Made by a program: the position numbers and the translations under genes
NCBI GenBank assembly: GCA_008694505.1
Contig: VZDJ01000623.1
Coordinates: 2,042,442 to 2,106,441 of the forward strand
Reading direction: 5' to 3'
Length of the DNA: 64,000 bases
DNA from: Cyanoderma ruficeps
Lineage: Eukaryota > Chordata > Aves > Passeriformes > Timaliidae
Part shown: positions 35,096 through 46,700 of the stretch, piece after piece
Numbering within the stretch: the first letter of the stretch is position 1
Layout of the letters: each line of letters starts with the position of its first letter
Notes under the pieces: generated by a model
What the model was told of the DNA's origin: nothing
The model's database searches: none
The model's input: the letters and a program-made list of their open reading frames with translations, nothing else

Positions 35096-36194
35096 CTAAA
35101 TTGATGCCCATAGGTCGTTAGAGACTTCTGAGAAAATCTGGACAGGAGCATTCTTCACAACTGCAAAATTCCTTGTCAGTGGGGACTCAACATACTTCAG
35201 AATTTTTATAGAAATTAACTTTTCTAAGGATTTTCATTTTTCATTGGCAGTGTAACTTCATAAAACGCACTTTACATTCTACTTGGTCATTTCATATTGT
35301 TTAACTCAGTGTAAGAATGAAATCAAAATTAGAACTGTAGTGTTTCTTCCCTTGTTTCTTCCCTGCCCCTAAACCCAGCTTCTTATATATGTGTATATAT
35401 ATATTATTATTTTTCACACTAAGTGATCTTAATCCAGCAGGGTTGTCGAGGTGATGGGCAGTGCTCTCAGCTCCTCCTGTGCTCTGTGCATCCCTGGGGT
35501 GGCTGGTGCTGCACAGTCAGATGCAGCCCCACTGCTGGGCACTGCAGGCTCGGGTTGGATTCCAGAGTGAGCAGCATTACACAGAGGATTTAATGCGATG
35601 GTAATGAATTGCATAGGGGAAGTGCTTGTTTGAAATCAACTCCATTAACTCAGAGCACAAACCATTGCAAAGTCAACAGTTTTTCTGAGTGGCCACCGCC
35701 AGCCATCTCTTTTGAAAACACTAATGGGCTGTTTAATTAGGTGATGAAAATTGTTTACAGTTGGTGATCCCAAGTTTTGTCATTTTTGTAATGGTTAAAT
35801 TCAATCTCTTCTTTGATTCTTGGCAATTCCCTCATTATTTCATAACCTGCTTATGTCTAGTTTAATTCATTTGCCTGTATTAAAACCGACCCTCTTGAGC
35901 AGTAGTGGTGTTTGCTTAACTGCAACTGTGTCATTGCAATACTTGGGGAGCAACTGATATTCAGCAGTGGATGTTAGACAAGTACAACCCTGGGAGAGAA
36001 TGTTTGCATTTGTGGAAGATGTGTTCCTTTGAGTTGACTGTGTATGAGACCTGAAGATAATCCATCCAATAGAGTGTGCATTGCAGCTGTTCCTGTGAAT
36101 CTCTTACTTCTGAGGTGTGCTAGCTTCTCTTCTCTCTCTCCAAGCTTGATAACACCTGTCACATTGCAAATCTAAGAAGGAGGAACTTAGAGAA
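35096..36194 (+). other. CELF2: CELF2 intron between CR1 copy and LTR
   Basis: About 1.1 kb of intron holding a (TA)n microsatellite at 35384-35405. A slightly GC-richer patch lies at 35440-35570 with no recognisable content. No exon or RNA gene is seen. Confidence 0.6.
35384..35405. repeat. (TA)n microsatellite interrupted by GTGT
   Basis: Alternating T and A with one GTG interruption, followed by ATTATTATT. Likely length-variable. Confidence 0.85.
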
Positions 36195-36671
36195 TGTGGT
36201 TTGACCCACTTGCTCATTCCCCTTCTACCCCTAGTGGAATGGTGGAGAGAATGGAGAGCTGGAAGGAAATTCATAGGTTACTTTAACAGGGCAAAAAAAT
36301 TACAATAATAAAAGAATATAGAAAACAAGTAATGCACAAGGCAATTTCTCACCACCACCTGACCGAGGCCCAGCCAGTTTCTGAACAGCAGCCCCCAACC
36401 AGCTTTGCCCCTAGTTCATACACTGAGCACAAACACCATACAGTGTGGAATGTCCCTTTGGCCACTTGGGGTAGGCTGTCCCTGCTGTGTCCCCTCCCAG
36501 CTCCCTCTGCCCCCCAGCCACATCTGGAAAGTCTTTGTGAGTTGGTGTAAACCCTGCTTAGCCACAACCAGCACAGCAGTGAGTTACCAACATTCTCATC
36601 CTAAATCCAAAACACAGCACTGCACCAACTACTGGAAGGAAAATGAACCATATCTGAGCTAAACCAGGACC
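36195..36671 (-). mobile_element. Solo LTR of an ERVL-like endogenous retrovirus, decayed
   Basis: The stretch resembles, from memory, an LTR family abundant in songbird genomes. Read on the minus strand it opens near 36671 with a GTCCTGGTTTAGCTC-type edge. It continues through the inverted forms of AACACAGCACTGCACCA and CCCCTCCCAGCTCC. A TATA-like region lies near 36415-36425, followed by a GTGGTGAGAAATTGCC-type block near 36345-36357. The other edge is at about 36195 (TGTGGTTTGACCC on the plus strand). The length of about 477 bases fits a complete single LTR with no internal gag, pol or env sequence, so it probably arose by recombination between the two LTRs. The TATA region and the polyadenylation region are mutated, and I see no clear target-site duplication. 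It lies antisense to CELF2. Confidence 0.75.
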
Positions 36672-39600
36672 TTATATGCTTGATTTGGTCTTCTTTAGAG
36701 CAACCAAGAGCAGGAGTTTTCTTTTTCTCCTAATTTTCTGATATTTGTCTTTACTTGGTGAAGGTAGACTGGATTATTGGAAGCTATTAACTTTTTGCAT
36801 TTTGATGGCCATAGGATGCCTATGGGCTCCTTTTCCTCTGCACTCTATCTAAGCATACTACAAAGACCCACAAGTCCCTGTTTTAGCAAGCACACAGTCT
36901 AAACAGCAAGCAAAAAAAAAAATTGTTGGGATGTGAACAATTACATGTAAAGCACACCTGAATGACAGGAGATGCATCCAGACTCATTGGATGGCACTGG
37001 CAGGGGCCAGGAGATTCCTGCTTCCCAGCATCTTGGTCCTTTGCCATCTCAATGGACTTGGATTTTGGTTTGATTTTTGACAGCATTATATGCCTCATGT
37101 TTTGCCAAACAGCTCAAGGAGAGGCAGATAAACAAACTGGCAGATGCTGGGGGAGAGAATGTCTTTTCAGTTTGGGTTTTCTTCCCTATTTCAAAATTAT
37201 GTCCTGTACAGGTCTTTGGATTCAAAAGGAATAGGAGCCTTTCAGTTGAGTTTTGGATGCCACTAAGATGGAACCTCACAGAGTGGGTTTTTTTGAGGAG
37301 CTGGAGAATGGTCTGCTCAGAAACCATGTTGTGGTTGATGCTGCGATGTGAAATCCTACGACATTTCTAAACCTCTTTGTGCCTCCTATTTTTGTGTTGC
37401 AGATGTAAAGTCATTGTTAATATAAGCATGCAATATGCTGTCTGGGTAATTAAAGCATTCTTGTGTAGTTTTTCCTTGCAAAGTGGTACAGACAGTTACA
37501 ACCATATGTGACTGCACTTAGATAAAGGTTGTGCTTTCTGGAGCTCGGAAATCATGTGGGAGACCCAATCCTGTCTTCAGAAGGCACTTCATGGCTTCTG
37601 AGTCTCAGGACATCACTGAGATGTTTTCAAATAAGTCCTTCTGCAGTTCAGGAGTTCAAGAGCTCCTTAGCCCTAAAAGCTCACAGAGAAAGGCAAAACC
37701 TAGGGTATAACTAGAACAGGTGTTACCACATCAGCTGTACGTGAGTGACCAGGGCAGTGTATGAAAGCCAGAGTGGTAAGAAGGACGTACACAACAGGGT
37801 AGGCCTTTTTCCAATGATGGCAATACTCATTTCTGGTGTTTTCCTCTACCATCGTGTGTACTCGGCTTTCTGAAGTCAGGGTAGATAGGCAAGCTGAGGA
37901 TTGCTGTATTCCTGTGTTTCTGACATTACTGGACTTCTGGAAACTACTGTGATGCTGTTGCAGTATGACAGGTGGTCTATTATATGAATAAGAACAACTA
38001 AAGATGAAACTGTTTGTGTTCAAGGCGTAGAACTACATGAGTGATTAAAAGGAAATGCGATTTCTCCCATTTTCCGACTGTTGTGTTCTTGGAAAGTTCT
38101 TTAAATATGCATAGAAAATGCAAGCAAAATAGGGGTTTTTTTAATTTCTAATTGTGTGTGCCGTTTTCTCTCGAGGGAGCAAACAGATGAACCAAAATAA
38201 ATAAGGTTTATTCTACAGCTTTAGTGATAAAGATACTTGACCTGAATAATAGTGGGAAATAATGAATGCAAATGTTTGCAAGAAGCTGTCACATATCTTT
38301 ATTATGTAATCAATACCAAATAGTTGGGATTGTGTTCACATAGTAGTGGCACACCGTTAAAATATTATGGTTCACCATAAATGCAATTTTAAGAGCACCA
38401 TTTAAACCCCCTACTTATAAGGGATGTTTTTTAATAGCTTTTCCTCCTTACCTTTGCACCTTAGTTACACACTCAAGAAAGTCTGTCCCTCCTTTGAAAC
38501 TTCATGTAGCAAACTGCGTGAGAGAACAGGTTTGGGGGCTTTCGGGGTCAAAGTTTCATGCGCTTGGCTATTTTCAAAGCTAGAAATCAAAGGGTTAAAA
38601 GGAATCTTTGTATTTCTCTATTCCCAAGCTGCCATTTAAATTGAAACATAATTTTATTAACATTACATCTGAATACCATTTCTTTTTACAGAATCCCTTA
38701 CCTCTGGGACACTGGCTTGGATCAGGATTTTTTTTTTCTTGCAACAGCTGTTCAGTGCATGAAATAAGCCAGTGGATGTGGTCCAGTTTATAGTGGGAAA
38801 GTGTCCATCTCCAAACCACCATCTCAGTTGGCACTGGGTATCATCCTTGTCTCAGCAAAACGGCCAGAAATTGAATGAGCATGAACAATGAACCCTTTGC
38901 AATTGTCCAGGTCAGGTTGACAGCAATTTTGCCTCTGTCTATTGATAAACTTGGCAAAGGTTCTGCATTTCCAGGCACACGGAGGCCTTTCTTAATGGTT
39001 AATTCTCCAAAATAAAATGGAGCAAGTTTGAAGTGCTGGTGAATGTGATGATGGAGTTTTCAGAACATTTTAATACAGGGGAAAAACTTCTTACCCTAAA
39101 CAGTTTTCATTTTAAAATCACAACCACAGGAACAGTAAAAGGTGGCTTCATGTTGCAGTAATCCAGAGGATGGGATTTAAATAGCGTAGACTGTCACATG
39201 ACCTAAATTTTCAAATTTGGGTGTCTAAAGTTAGACACTGAAAATCAGGACAATTATTTTAGTCTTCCTACCCATTTTTGCAAGCACAGAAATACATTGT
39301 TAAATCTCATGTTCATTTTGTATGGAAGTAGTGATAGTTTAGTTTTAACTTAGTGCTTTTTCTCTGAGGAGCCCTGAACAGTTTTATGAAGTGTGTCAAT
39401 GTCTTGGTAAAGAAAATTTGATATTGAAGCCCAACAAAGTTCAATCTGTGCTCTCATCTTAATATAAAACTGTCCTTTCAATCCAGCCTGGAGCCTTTGG
39501 AGGCATTTGCAAGGAGGATTATCTTTCTTAGCATCCTCCATAATCACTGGAGAATGAGAGGCTCCAGTTCTGAAATGTCTTACTGGAGCCAAATGTTGGG

Positions 39601-42511
39601 GCTCTGGATTCCATCTGAGGAGCTTTTTGTCTGATGTCTGTAGAGAGAATCCACATCTGGATTCCTCTCCCTAAAAGTATCTTTGCGAGTACCTTCTTTT
39701 GTGGGATTAATGCAGTATAAAAAGATAACAATTCTTCCATGGTTGCCACATGAAGAGCATCTGCCCCTTCAGGTCCCACTTTTTCTTATCCTAGAGACAT
39801 CCGTTGATCAAAATGCCTGAGTGGGGCTGATAAATCTTGCATTTGTCAAATATTTACTCAGGCCTTTCCCTTTGAAGGGCCTGGTGGGACAACTGTGTGT
39901 TGCACAGAAAGGAGACCAGACTTTTGTGTCAGGTTTGTCTTTATGTAATCCATCTTGATTGGAGTCAAGTCAGGTGAAGAACGTGGTGTTAATTGGCTGG
40001 TCCCATTTGACCCATTTGTCTGGGCTGAACTCTAGAGCCAACTAGAAAGCAGAAGATTCAGGAAAAGCAGAAGGAGCATCCCAAATGCAGGCTTGTCTCA
40101 GAAGCTCTTTGTCAAATGCTGAAAGTGAAGATGGAGACTTAGGGTTTATGTGGTTTGGGAACTTCTGGTGAATATATTCTCATTGCAAAATGTCTGTGTT
40201 ATACAGCTGGTTTTGTAGAGGTCCACCAGCTTTCTGTCAAGGAACAGACCTTTGCTCAGGGGTGGAAGCAGGTGGAAAAGCAATGGATCTAGGTGAGCTA
40301 GCAAGCTACCAAGTGGGCCACTGTCTGGACTGGCCTGATTGGAGTGAGAAACTTGAACCTTGGTGTCTACATGTCAGCCAAGTCACCTGCTTGCCAAGTT
40401 GTTTGGTGATTTCCTGTGCAGTGCTGGAAAGACTGGGGCCTTTCCATCCCTCTGTCTCAAAGCCAATGAGCTCAGGACTCACAAGGACAGTGCAAGACAA
40501 ATCTTCAAAATTAAATCTTCCCTGGCTTGTAGAGATCATATGTCTTATCACTACCCCCCTTTCCCAAGACTTTCAGTCTTAGACCATCAAATTCATCATA
40601 CCTTTTCTAAACAGAAAGTAAAATTGTTCCTTTAAAGGAAGGCTATACATCCAGTTCTGCATTTCTTCCTTTTATTCAGTAGATTTGTTTCTCATTTCAG
40701 ACTCATTTGAGACCTGAGACTGTGAAAGATCTTTAGAGAAAAGACCATTTCCTCGTACTGTGCTTATACAAAACCTTATTCTGGAGACCCTGATCCATGA
40801 AAGGTCTGAATAGCTCCTACAAGACAAATAATAATTTGGGAAATATAGGCTTAGCCTCTGCAAAACCAAATGCATTTGCTGGTCATTGTAGGGCGAAAGG
40901 GAAAAAAGAAGGGTGCATAAAGAAAATGGCATCTGATAGGCTGCAGGAAAATGGACCAGTCTTTTAGGAATTAGTGCTAACAGGCCTCTAAGTTTCTTTC
41001 CTCAAAATTACTGCAGTCAAAAAAAAACCTCCAAAAAACCCACTTCACATTTGTGCTTAATTTCACCTCTGTTTATTCTCCTCTCCTGTTCCCTGAAGAA
41101 TGTAGATGAGGTTTAAGTTAGTCTTTATAGTAATAGGTTTGGAATCTAGCACACTTTCACAAAATTAACTTTGCTTCTGTTGATCTGGGAATTAAAATGC
41201 TTCATTAATTTAGCAAGTCCTGGTTTGACAGCCAAATAATGCATTTTGTGAGTTGTACTTTTAAGTCTAAAATTCTTATCTGCAGCCCTCCCTGGATGTC
41301 TCTGACATTCAGGGCAGCCTGCAGATCTGCCTGGCCTGGAAAGGAGGGAAATGTGCCTGAATATATGTATGTACAAGTGCTCTAATACAGTTTATATGAA
41401 TATGTTGTGTCCAAGCATGCATTTAAGCACTACATGAGTAGGTAAAACCTGTTTCTTCCCTCCTTTACAACATACACTTGGGGGTTTTGTTCTTTTTCCT
41501 TTGTTGTTTTTTTCTTTCCTCATTTACCAATGCAACTCTATACAAGCATCAATGTTTTTGGTAAAGGGAAAGAGTCTGGGAAGCGTGATGGGTGTGTGTG
41601 CTGTACACTGGGGCTTAGGGGAAGGGAGCAAAAACCCTCAAATGTTGTATCAATGTAACAATATTGATATGTAACAATAACAATTGTATCAGTTGTATCA
41701 ATGTAACAATACTGTCTGTATGGGAGGAAGAGATTTGTTATCTCTCATCTTCACATCAGACACCACGTGGTATTGACTCCTGAAAAGCTGAAGAGGTGCT
41801 GATATTACCCAGTTCTCAACTATACAACTCTGTAATAGAGTGTTCTCATGTTTCCTATTCTAGTCATTCTACAAATGGTCTTTATCCTGTAGATGTTTTC
41901 CTTGAAAACATCCATGAGCTACATGAGTCGTGCTATGATCATATATCAGGCTTGTGGACTGTGATATTGCACAATACACACCAGCAGAGGACTTGTATGG
42001 TGCCTTCAGAGTTTTCCCTGACACAGAAAATCAATCTCTTCTTCACATCTCTTATAAACATTCCCCCAAATCACTTTTATTTGATTGTGGCTTGTCTCAA
42101 GGGTCTCTCTGGTCTGGGCTGTAAGGCTGTGCATGGGCACAAGCCAAGCAAATGTCTACAGAACACAACCATGAAAAGACTTCAGGATTCTCAGGGCTCC
42201 ATAAAACTAACTGCAAAGCACTAAAATATAAAGCAAGTTGAAACAGTTTTGTTTTATTGGTGTCTAAAAATGCTTATTCCCTTTTAGTGTCACCTCAGAG
42301 TGGTGCAGACCAGCAGTTTCACAAAGACATAATATAAAACCAGGTACAGGTTCCCCAGCACGAGGCATCACTGGATTCCAGGTTATAAAGGTAGAGAAGT
42401 TTAGCCAGATCAGTAATTCTCCTGGACAACCACCCGCCACAGAGTTATCAAGAATCTCAAGATTCAGCTTAATTTGAACTTTGTTTCTTTGCAGCTCTGT
42501 GATTTACACCT
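36672..42511 (+). other. CELF2: CELF2 intron between LTR and third CR1 copy
   Basis: Roughly 5.8 kb of intron, AT-rich with poly-A and poly-T runs. It contains the imperfect duplication at 41644-41711. Open frames reach at most about 142 codons (41796-42224) and show no domain. No transposon or RNA gene is recognised. Confidence 0.6.
41644..41711. repeat. 20-base direct repeat within an ATTGT/TAACA-rich patch
   Basis: GTTGTATCAATGTAACAATA occurs at 41644-41663 and again, identical, at 41692-41711, a 48-base period. Partial copies of GTAACAAT and TTGTATCA fill the gap, so this looks like a short, partly eroded tandem array. Confidence 0.75.
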
Positions 42512-42812
42512 CAGAATCACAGAACATGCTGAGTTGGCAGAGGCCCTTAAGGAACATGGAGTCCAACTCCTGTCCCTGCACAGGACACCCCAAGAGTCAC
42601 ACCTTGTGCCTGAGAGCACTGTCCAAACACATCTTGAGCTCTGTCAGGCTCAGTCAGGCTCAGCCCTGGGGAGCCTGGTGCAGTGCCCAAACACCCTCTG
42701 GGTGAAGAACTTTTCCCTAATATCCAGCCTAAACCTCCCATGACACCACTTCAGGCCATTCCCTTGGGGTTGTCACTGGTGACCTCAGAGAAGAGATCAC
42801 TGCTGGTGTGTA
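42512..42812 (-). mobile_element. CR1 non-LTR retrotransposon 3' fragment, antisense
   Basis: The plus strand begins CAGAATCACAGAACATGC, the inverse of the CR1 3' tail. It runs on through the inverse of the typical CR1 3' region: GGAGTCCAACTCCTGTCCC, then AACATCTTGAGCTCTGTCAG-like and CCCTGGGGAGCCTGGTGCAG. It ends near the inverse of the CCTCAGAGAAGAGATCAC block. The copy is about 300 bases, 5'-truncated and inserted opposite to CELF2. An open frame on the plus strand (42474-42743) is only the antisense reading of the element. Confidence 0.9.
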
Positions 42813-43729
42813 CAGATATGTCATGCAAAGACAATCAACTGTAATTTTCCATTTGTATGCCCTGCTGCAAAAGCAGGATTTTTTACCCATGCTAGATGAG
42901 TAAAATATTTGGAATTTCTTTTCTCTGCTGTTGACTAATTACCATAAGTCAAGATGAGTCTGTAGATTCTGTAGCACACGCTAATTGTGTTTGGCTTGTG
43001 AAAGTCTGTGAAGTGAAAGGCAAGGTTTGTTTTTGTGATGTAGCAGTGTGGCACTCTCTTTTCCCCCCATGCACTGCTTTATAACCTCAGTTATTTCAGA
43101 GGTAGCTCCTCTTTGCTGTGGTTCATAGCAAAACTTAATATTTCTGCCTGTGTTTTGGGAGGGGTGAGGGAAGAGTTAATTTTGCTCTTCTGTTGTCTAG
43201 GAAACAGTGGTGGTACTTACTTCCCTTTTGAAAATAGATAGTGAATTCCACATTCAGGGAGCAATGAGTAAGATAAAAAGCCACAAGATTAGAAGCTTGA
43301 AGTAGACACCGTTTGAGAGAGAGCAAAGATAAGTTCCTGTGTGCTGGAAACTTTTCCTTGGTTGCACTGGAGTGGAGGGGGGAGAAGATCTGCTTTTAAA
43401 GAAGGTGCTCAGGGCTTTTAGGCTCTGGGCTGTTGGCACTGATTCAGCAAAGCGTTTAACTAAGTGCCCAATTTTAATGATGTAGGGCCCCACGGAGTCC
43501 AGGGCTGAGGATGTGGTCCGGTTTGTACATTAAGCACTTTGCCTCCTGCCACTTGGAGAATTCAACCCTGTGCACATCGTGCTGAAAATTAAGAGAAAGA
43601 GAGACACCAGCAATTGTGATCTGGGCTGCCGTGCTGAAAACAAGCCATCCATCCAATTTAGGGCTGTAAATACTAAAATTGGAGATGGGGTTAATGACTC
43701 AGAACAACAGAACAGGGAATAGGATTAAG

Positions 43730-43763
43730 AAAAAAAAAAAAAAAANAAAAAAAAAAAAAAAAA
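43730..43763. repeat. Poly-A run containing one unresolved base
   Basis: A run of 34 positions, all A except N at 43746. It may be the poly-A tail of a retroposed sequence or a simple run. The N shows that the base caller or assembler could not resolve its length or content. Confidence 0.9.
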
Positions 43764-46700
43764 GCCTTGATGGTTGTCACAATGGGCAGCAAATGACAAG
43801 TGCATTTCAGTGCAGGTTTAAGATGATTATACTTGGAAGATGGAACTAAAATATAAAGCGAGGGCTGTATGCAATGCTGCACGTTCAGCTGGAAATGTAG
43901 GTTATGTACTTGGTATTAATTCATGTCCCAGTGAACAGGAAAAAAAAATCTTTCTTCGATTCAGATGGGACTTGAGCTGTAGATTTTTCTGACTAAGAAG
44001 CTCTGGATAATTCTTTTCTTATGTATTATTAATAGTTCTATTACATTAAATCTTAGGTGTTCAGAATGATCCACCAGAGGTGTTTCTCCCCCCATTCTCA
44101 GTCCATTGTTCCCAGCTGAAGTCCAGGGTGCACCTGAGTAGGTGAATCTGGGCTTGGAAAACTGGCACACAGAGGCATATAAAGAGAGACACAATTTTCA
44201 GGACTAATTTCCTATAAGCAGCTCAGCAGATGTGTTTTCAGGAGGGATTTTAGTGTAGTCAAGGAGGTGCTGCCCTCCAAAAGGAACTGTTTGAAGAATT
44301 GCAGAGTCCTGGGGAAGAACTGCTAAAACAAATGAGCAGGAAGGGGAAGGGAGTGATGAAAAAGGACCATGTTGGGAGTGGTGAAGCAGAAAGATCCTGG
44401 CAGGGAGTGAAGAACAGGTTTTCTGGATGTGTTTAAAGGTGTAAAAAAGGGCAGCCTCAGAGGCAGTAGTGCAAATAGTAAATCTCTTCCCAGGGTTTGT
44501 GATTACTACGTTGTGATTAAAAAAAATCCAACAAAATATAAATCCACTCAAAATCAATACGGGAGAAAAAATAAAAAGAAGTCACATGGAAAATCCTCCT
44601 GTCTCTTGTGTTAGTGATCACAAGCAGTCCCTTGTGAATGTGGTCAGCATTGCTGTACAAATATGCATGCCATGCTGCTGAGTAGCAAATTCAGCCCCAT
44701 TGGAGGGGAGCTTTGCGAGAGGTTTTGGAAATAAATATAAATGCAAAACCTAAAAACCGAGAAGGAATATGGAAAACGGAAAATGCTTGGGAGGATTTGT
44801 GATGACTTTGCAGACTGGAAGTAGGATGCAAACTCCCAGGTTGGAAGATGTTCCTGAAATGGCAGTCAATTAAAATAATATGTGATAGAGGGTTGACAGT
44901 TTGGCTGTTTTGAAATGATCCAGCTCTAGCTTGGAGTGCAGTGGGTAAGGTGCTTAGTTGGATGTTCTCCTATGGCAGTCGTTAGTCACCTTTTCCCTTC
45001 CCATAGAGCAGAGAGAGCCCTAATGACAGTGGATATAATGATGCCTTCAGGGATGCTTAAGGAGTAACACAGCTCCTGTAGCAAGGTGCAGCCTGCTTCC
45101 CTTGTCTCAGTTTCAGTGGCGTGTGGAGGTGACTGGGACATGCCTCCAAGGGGTTGTCAGCCCCCCCTCATCACTCCAGAGCTCTTAGACAATTAGCAGC
45201 TGCTTCCTGCACATGGCTGGGAGTGGAAAAGGAGTTCAACTCCACCACCTCACACAGGGCTGGAAGTCATTTGGCCTTTACTGTAAGGAGATGAGAAATG
45301 TGAGTTACTGCTCATTGTGGCACTTCACCATAAAGGGTTACCTGGCAAGGCCTCTGTGAGAGGCACCTACGTCTCCTGATGAGCTTCGCCAGTGCTGCTC
45401 TTGCCTCATCTCTCTGACATCAACTTTCCTGAGCTGCTGCAGCCTTATGTAACTGCCCCAGCTCCTCTAGCAGCCTTTTTCTGGGGGGAAAGGTGCTGAT
45501 TCACCCTGCACACAGGTGCTGCAGCACAGCTTTAGTTGCAGTTCTCGGGTCAGGCAGCACCTCTCTGGAGCAGAGCGAGGGAGAAGTAAAGAGAGGGGGA
45601 AAAAGTTGGAGCTGGAGGAAGGTCACACTGCAGCACTCCTGTTTCTACCTCTCCCCTAGAGCTGCTTGCAAGGAAAAGACAAACCTGATGGATGGTTGCA
45701 TTTTCAAGAGAATGCAATGCAAAGCAGGTGGCTCCTGGCACTTTATAGACCCAGGGTTGTGTCTGTGCTGCTTTCAGAGGTTCACCTTCAGCAGGCTTTA
45801 ATCCTGGCTGCCAGGGGTCATGCTGACAAAAGGCACGATGGCAGAGGCTGTGGAGAGAACCCCCCAAGTGACAATCCCCAGAAGAGCCATGCCTGGTACA
45901 GAATAGCAGCACTGATGTCTCTTTGCTGCCCCAGGTGATATTGGGATATTGATAATTAGCAGAACTCCGTCTTGCCCAGCTGCATCACCATCTCCCCACT
46001 GTGCTGTAGGTATTGACCCCAGGCCGTGCTTGGTTGTGCTGCAGAGGTGGTTTCCTGCATATGGATCCCTGTATCACAGTGGCTCATGGACACTTAGGGG
46101 TTGAAACAGGAATTACTGGCCCTGGCTCAAGCAGCCAACTCAGGAATCTGAGTCTGTAACCTAGGGTTCTTCTGTGCCCCTTGGTCGAGGAGAAAGGGCA
46201 CCCCAGGGCTGGATGTTCATCTCTTCCTGAGCCACTGGTATACAGCAGATGGAAAAATGGCCTTGGAGGGCCAGTTTTCGTCCACTGATTAGAGAAGGAG
46301 CCAACCTTGTGACTTACCTAGCCTCAGGCATCTGAGATGGGGCAAGATGACACGTAGAAAGATGTAGGGATATGGGTAGAAACCAAGAAAGGGAGGCATT
46401 TTAAAAGTGTGCTGTTTTAATGAATATTTTCAAAGCAAAACAAAATTGAAGTCCTGGAGTAAGGCAGTCTACAAAAATGCCAGACTTCAAAAGCCAAAAA
46501 GGGGGAGATTCATGCCTTTCAGTGTGCAGAATGCACAAAATAGAAAAATATATTTTTGAAGACTTTTAAAATTCAGAAATCAGAGTCAGGAAGAAAAGAA
46601 AAGGTGAGATGAGAAGGAACGAAGAAAGGTTTCAGGGTTTTCTTTGTTGTTGCAGTTTTGGTTTTTTCACTGCTCATCAAAGCCTCCTTCAGGACCTCTT

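Noticed and set aside
36285..36672. ORFs on both strands (36332-36662) as a small gene
   Set aside because: They fall wholly inside the solo LTR and reflect its GC-rich promoter part.
42474..42743. 89-codon + strand frame
   Set aside because: It is the antisense reading of the CR1 copy at 42512-42812.
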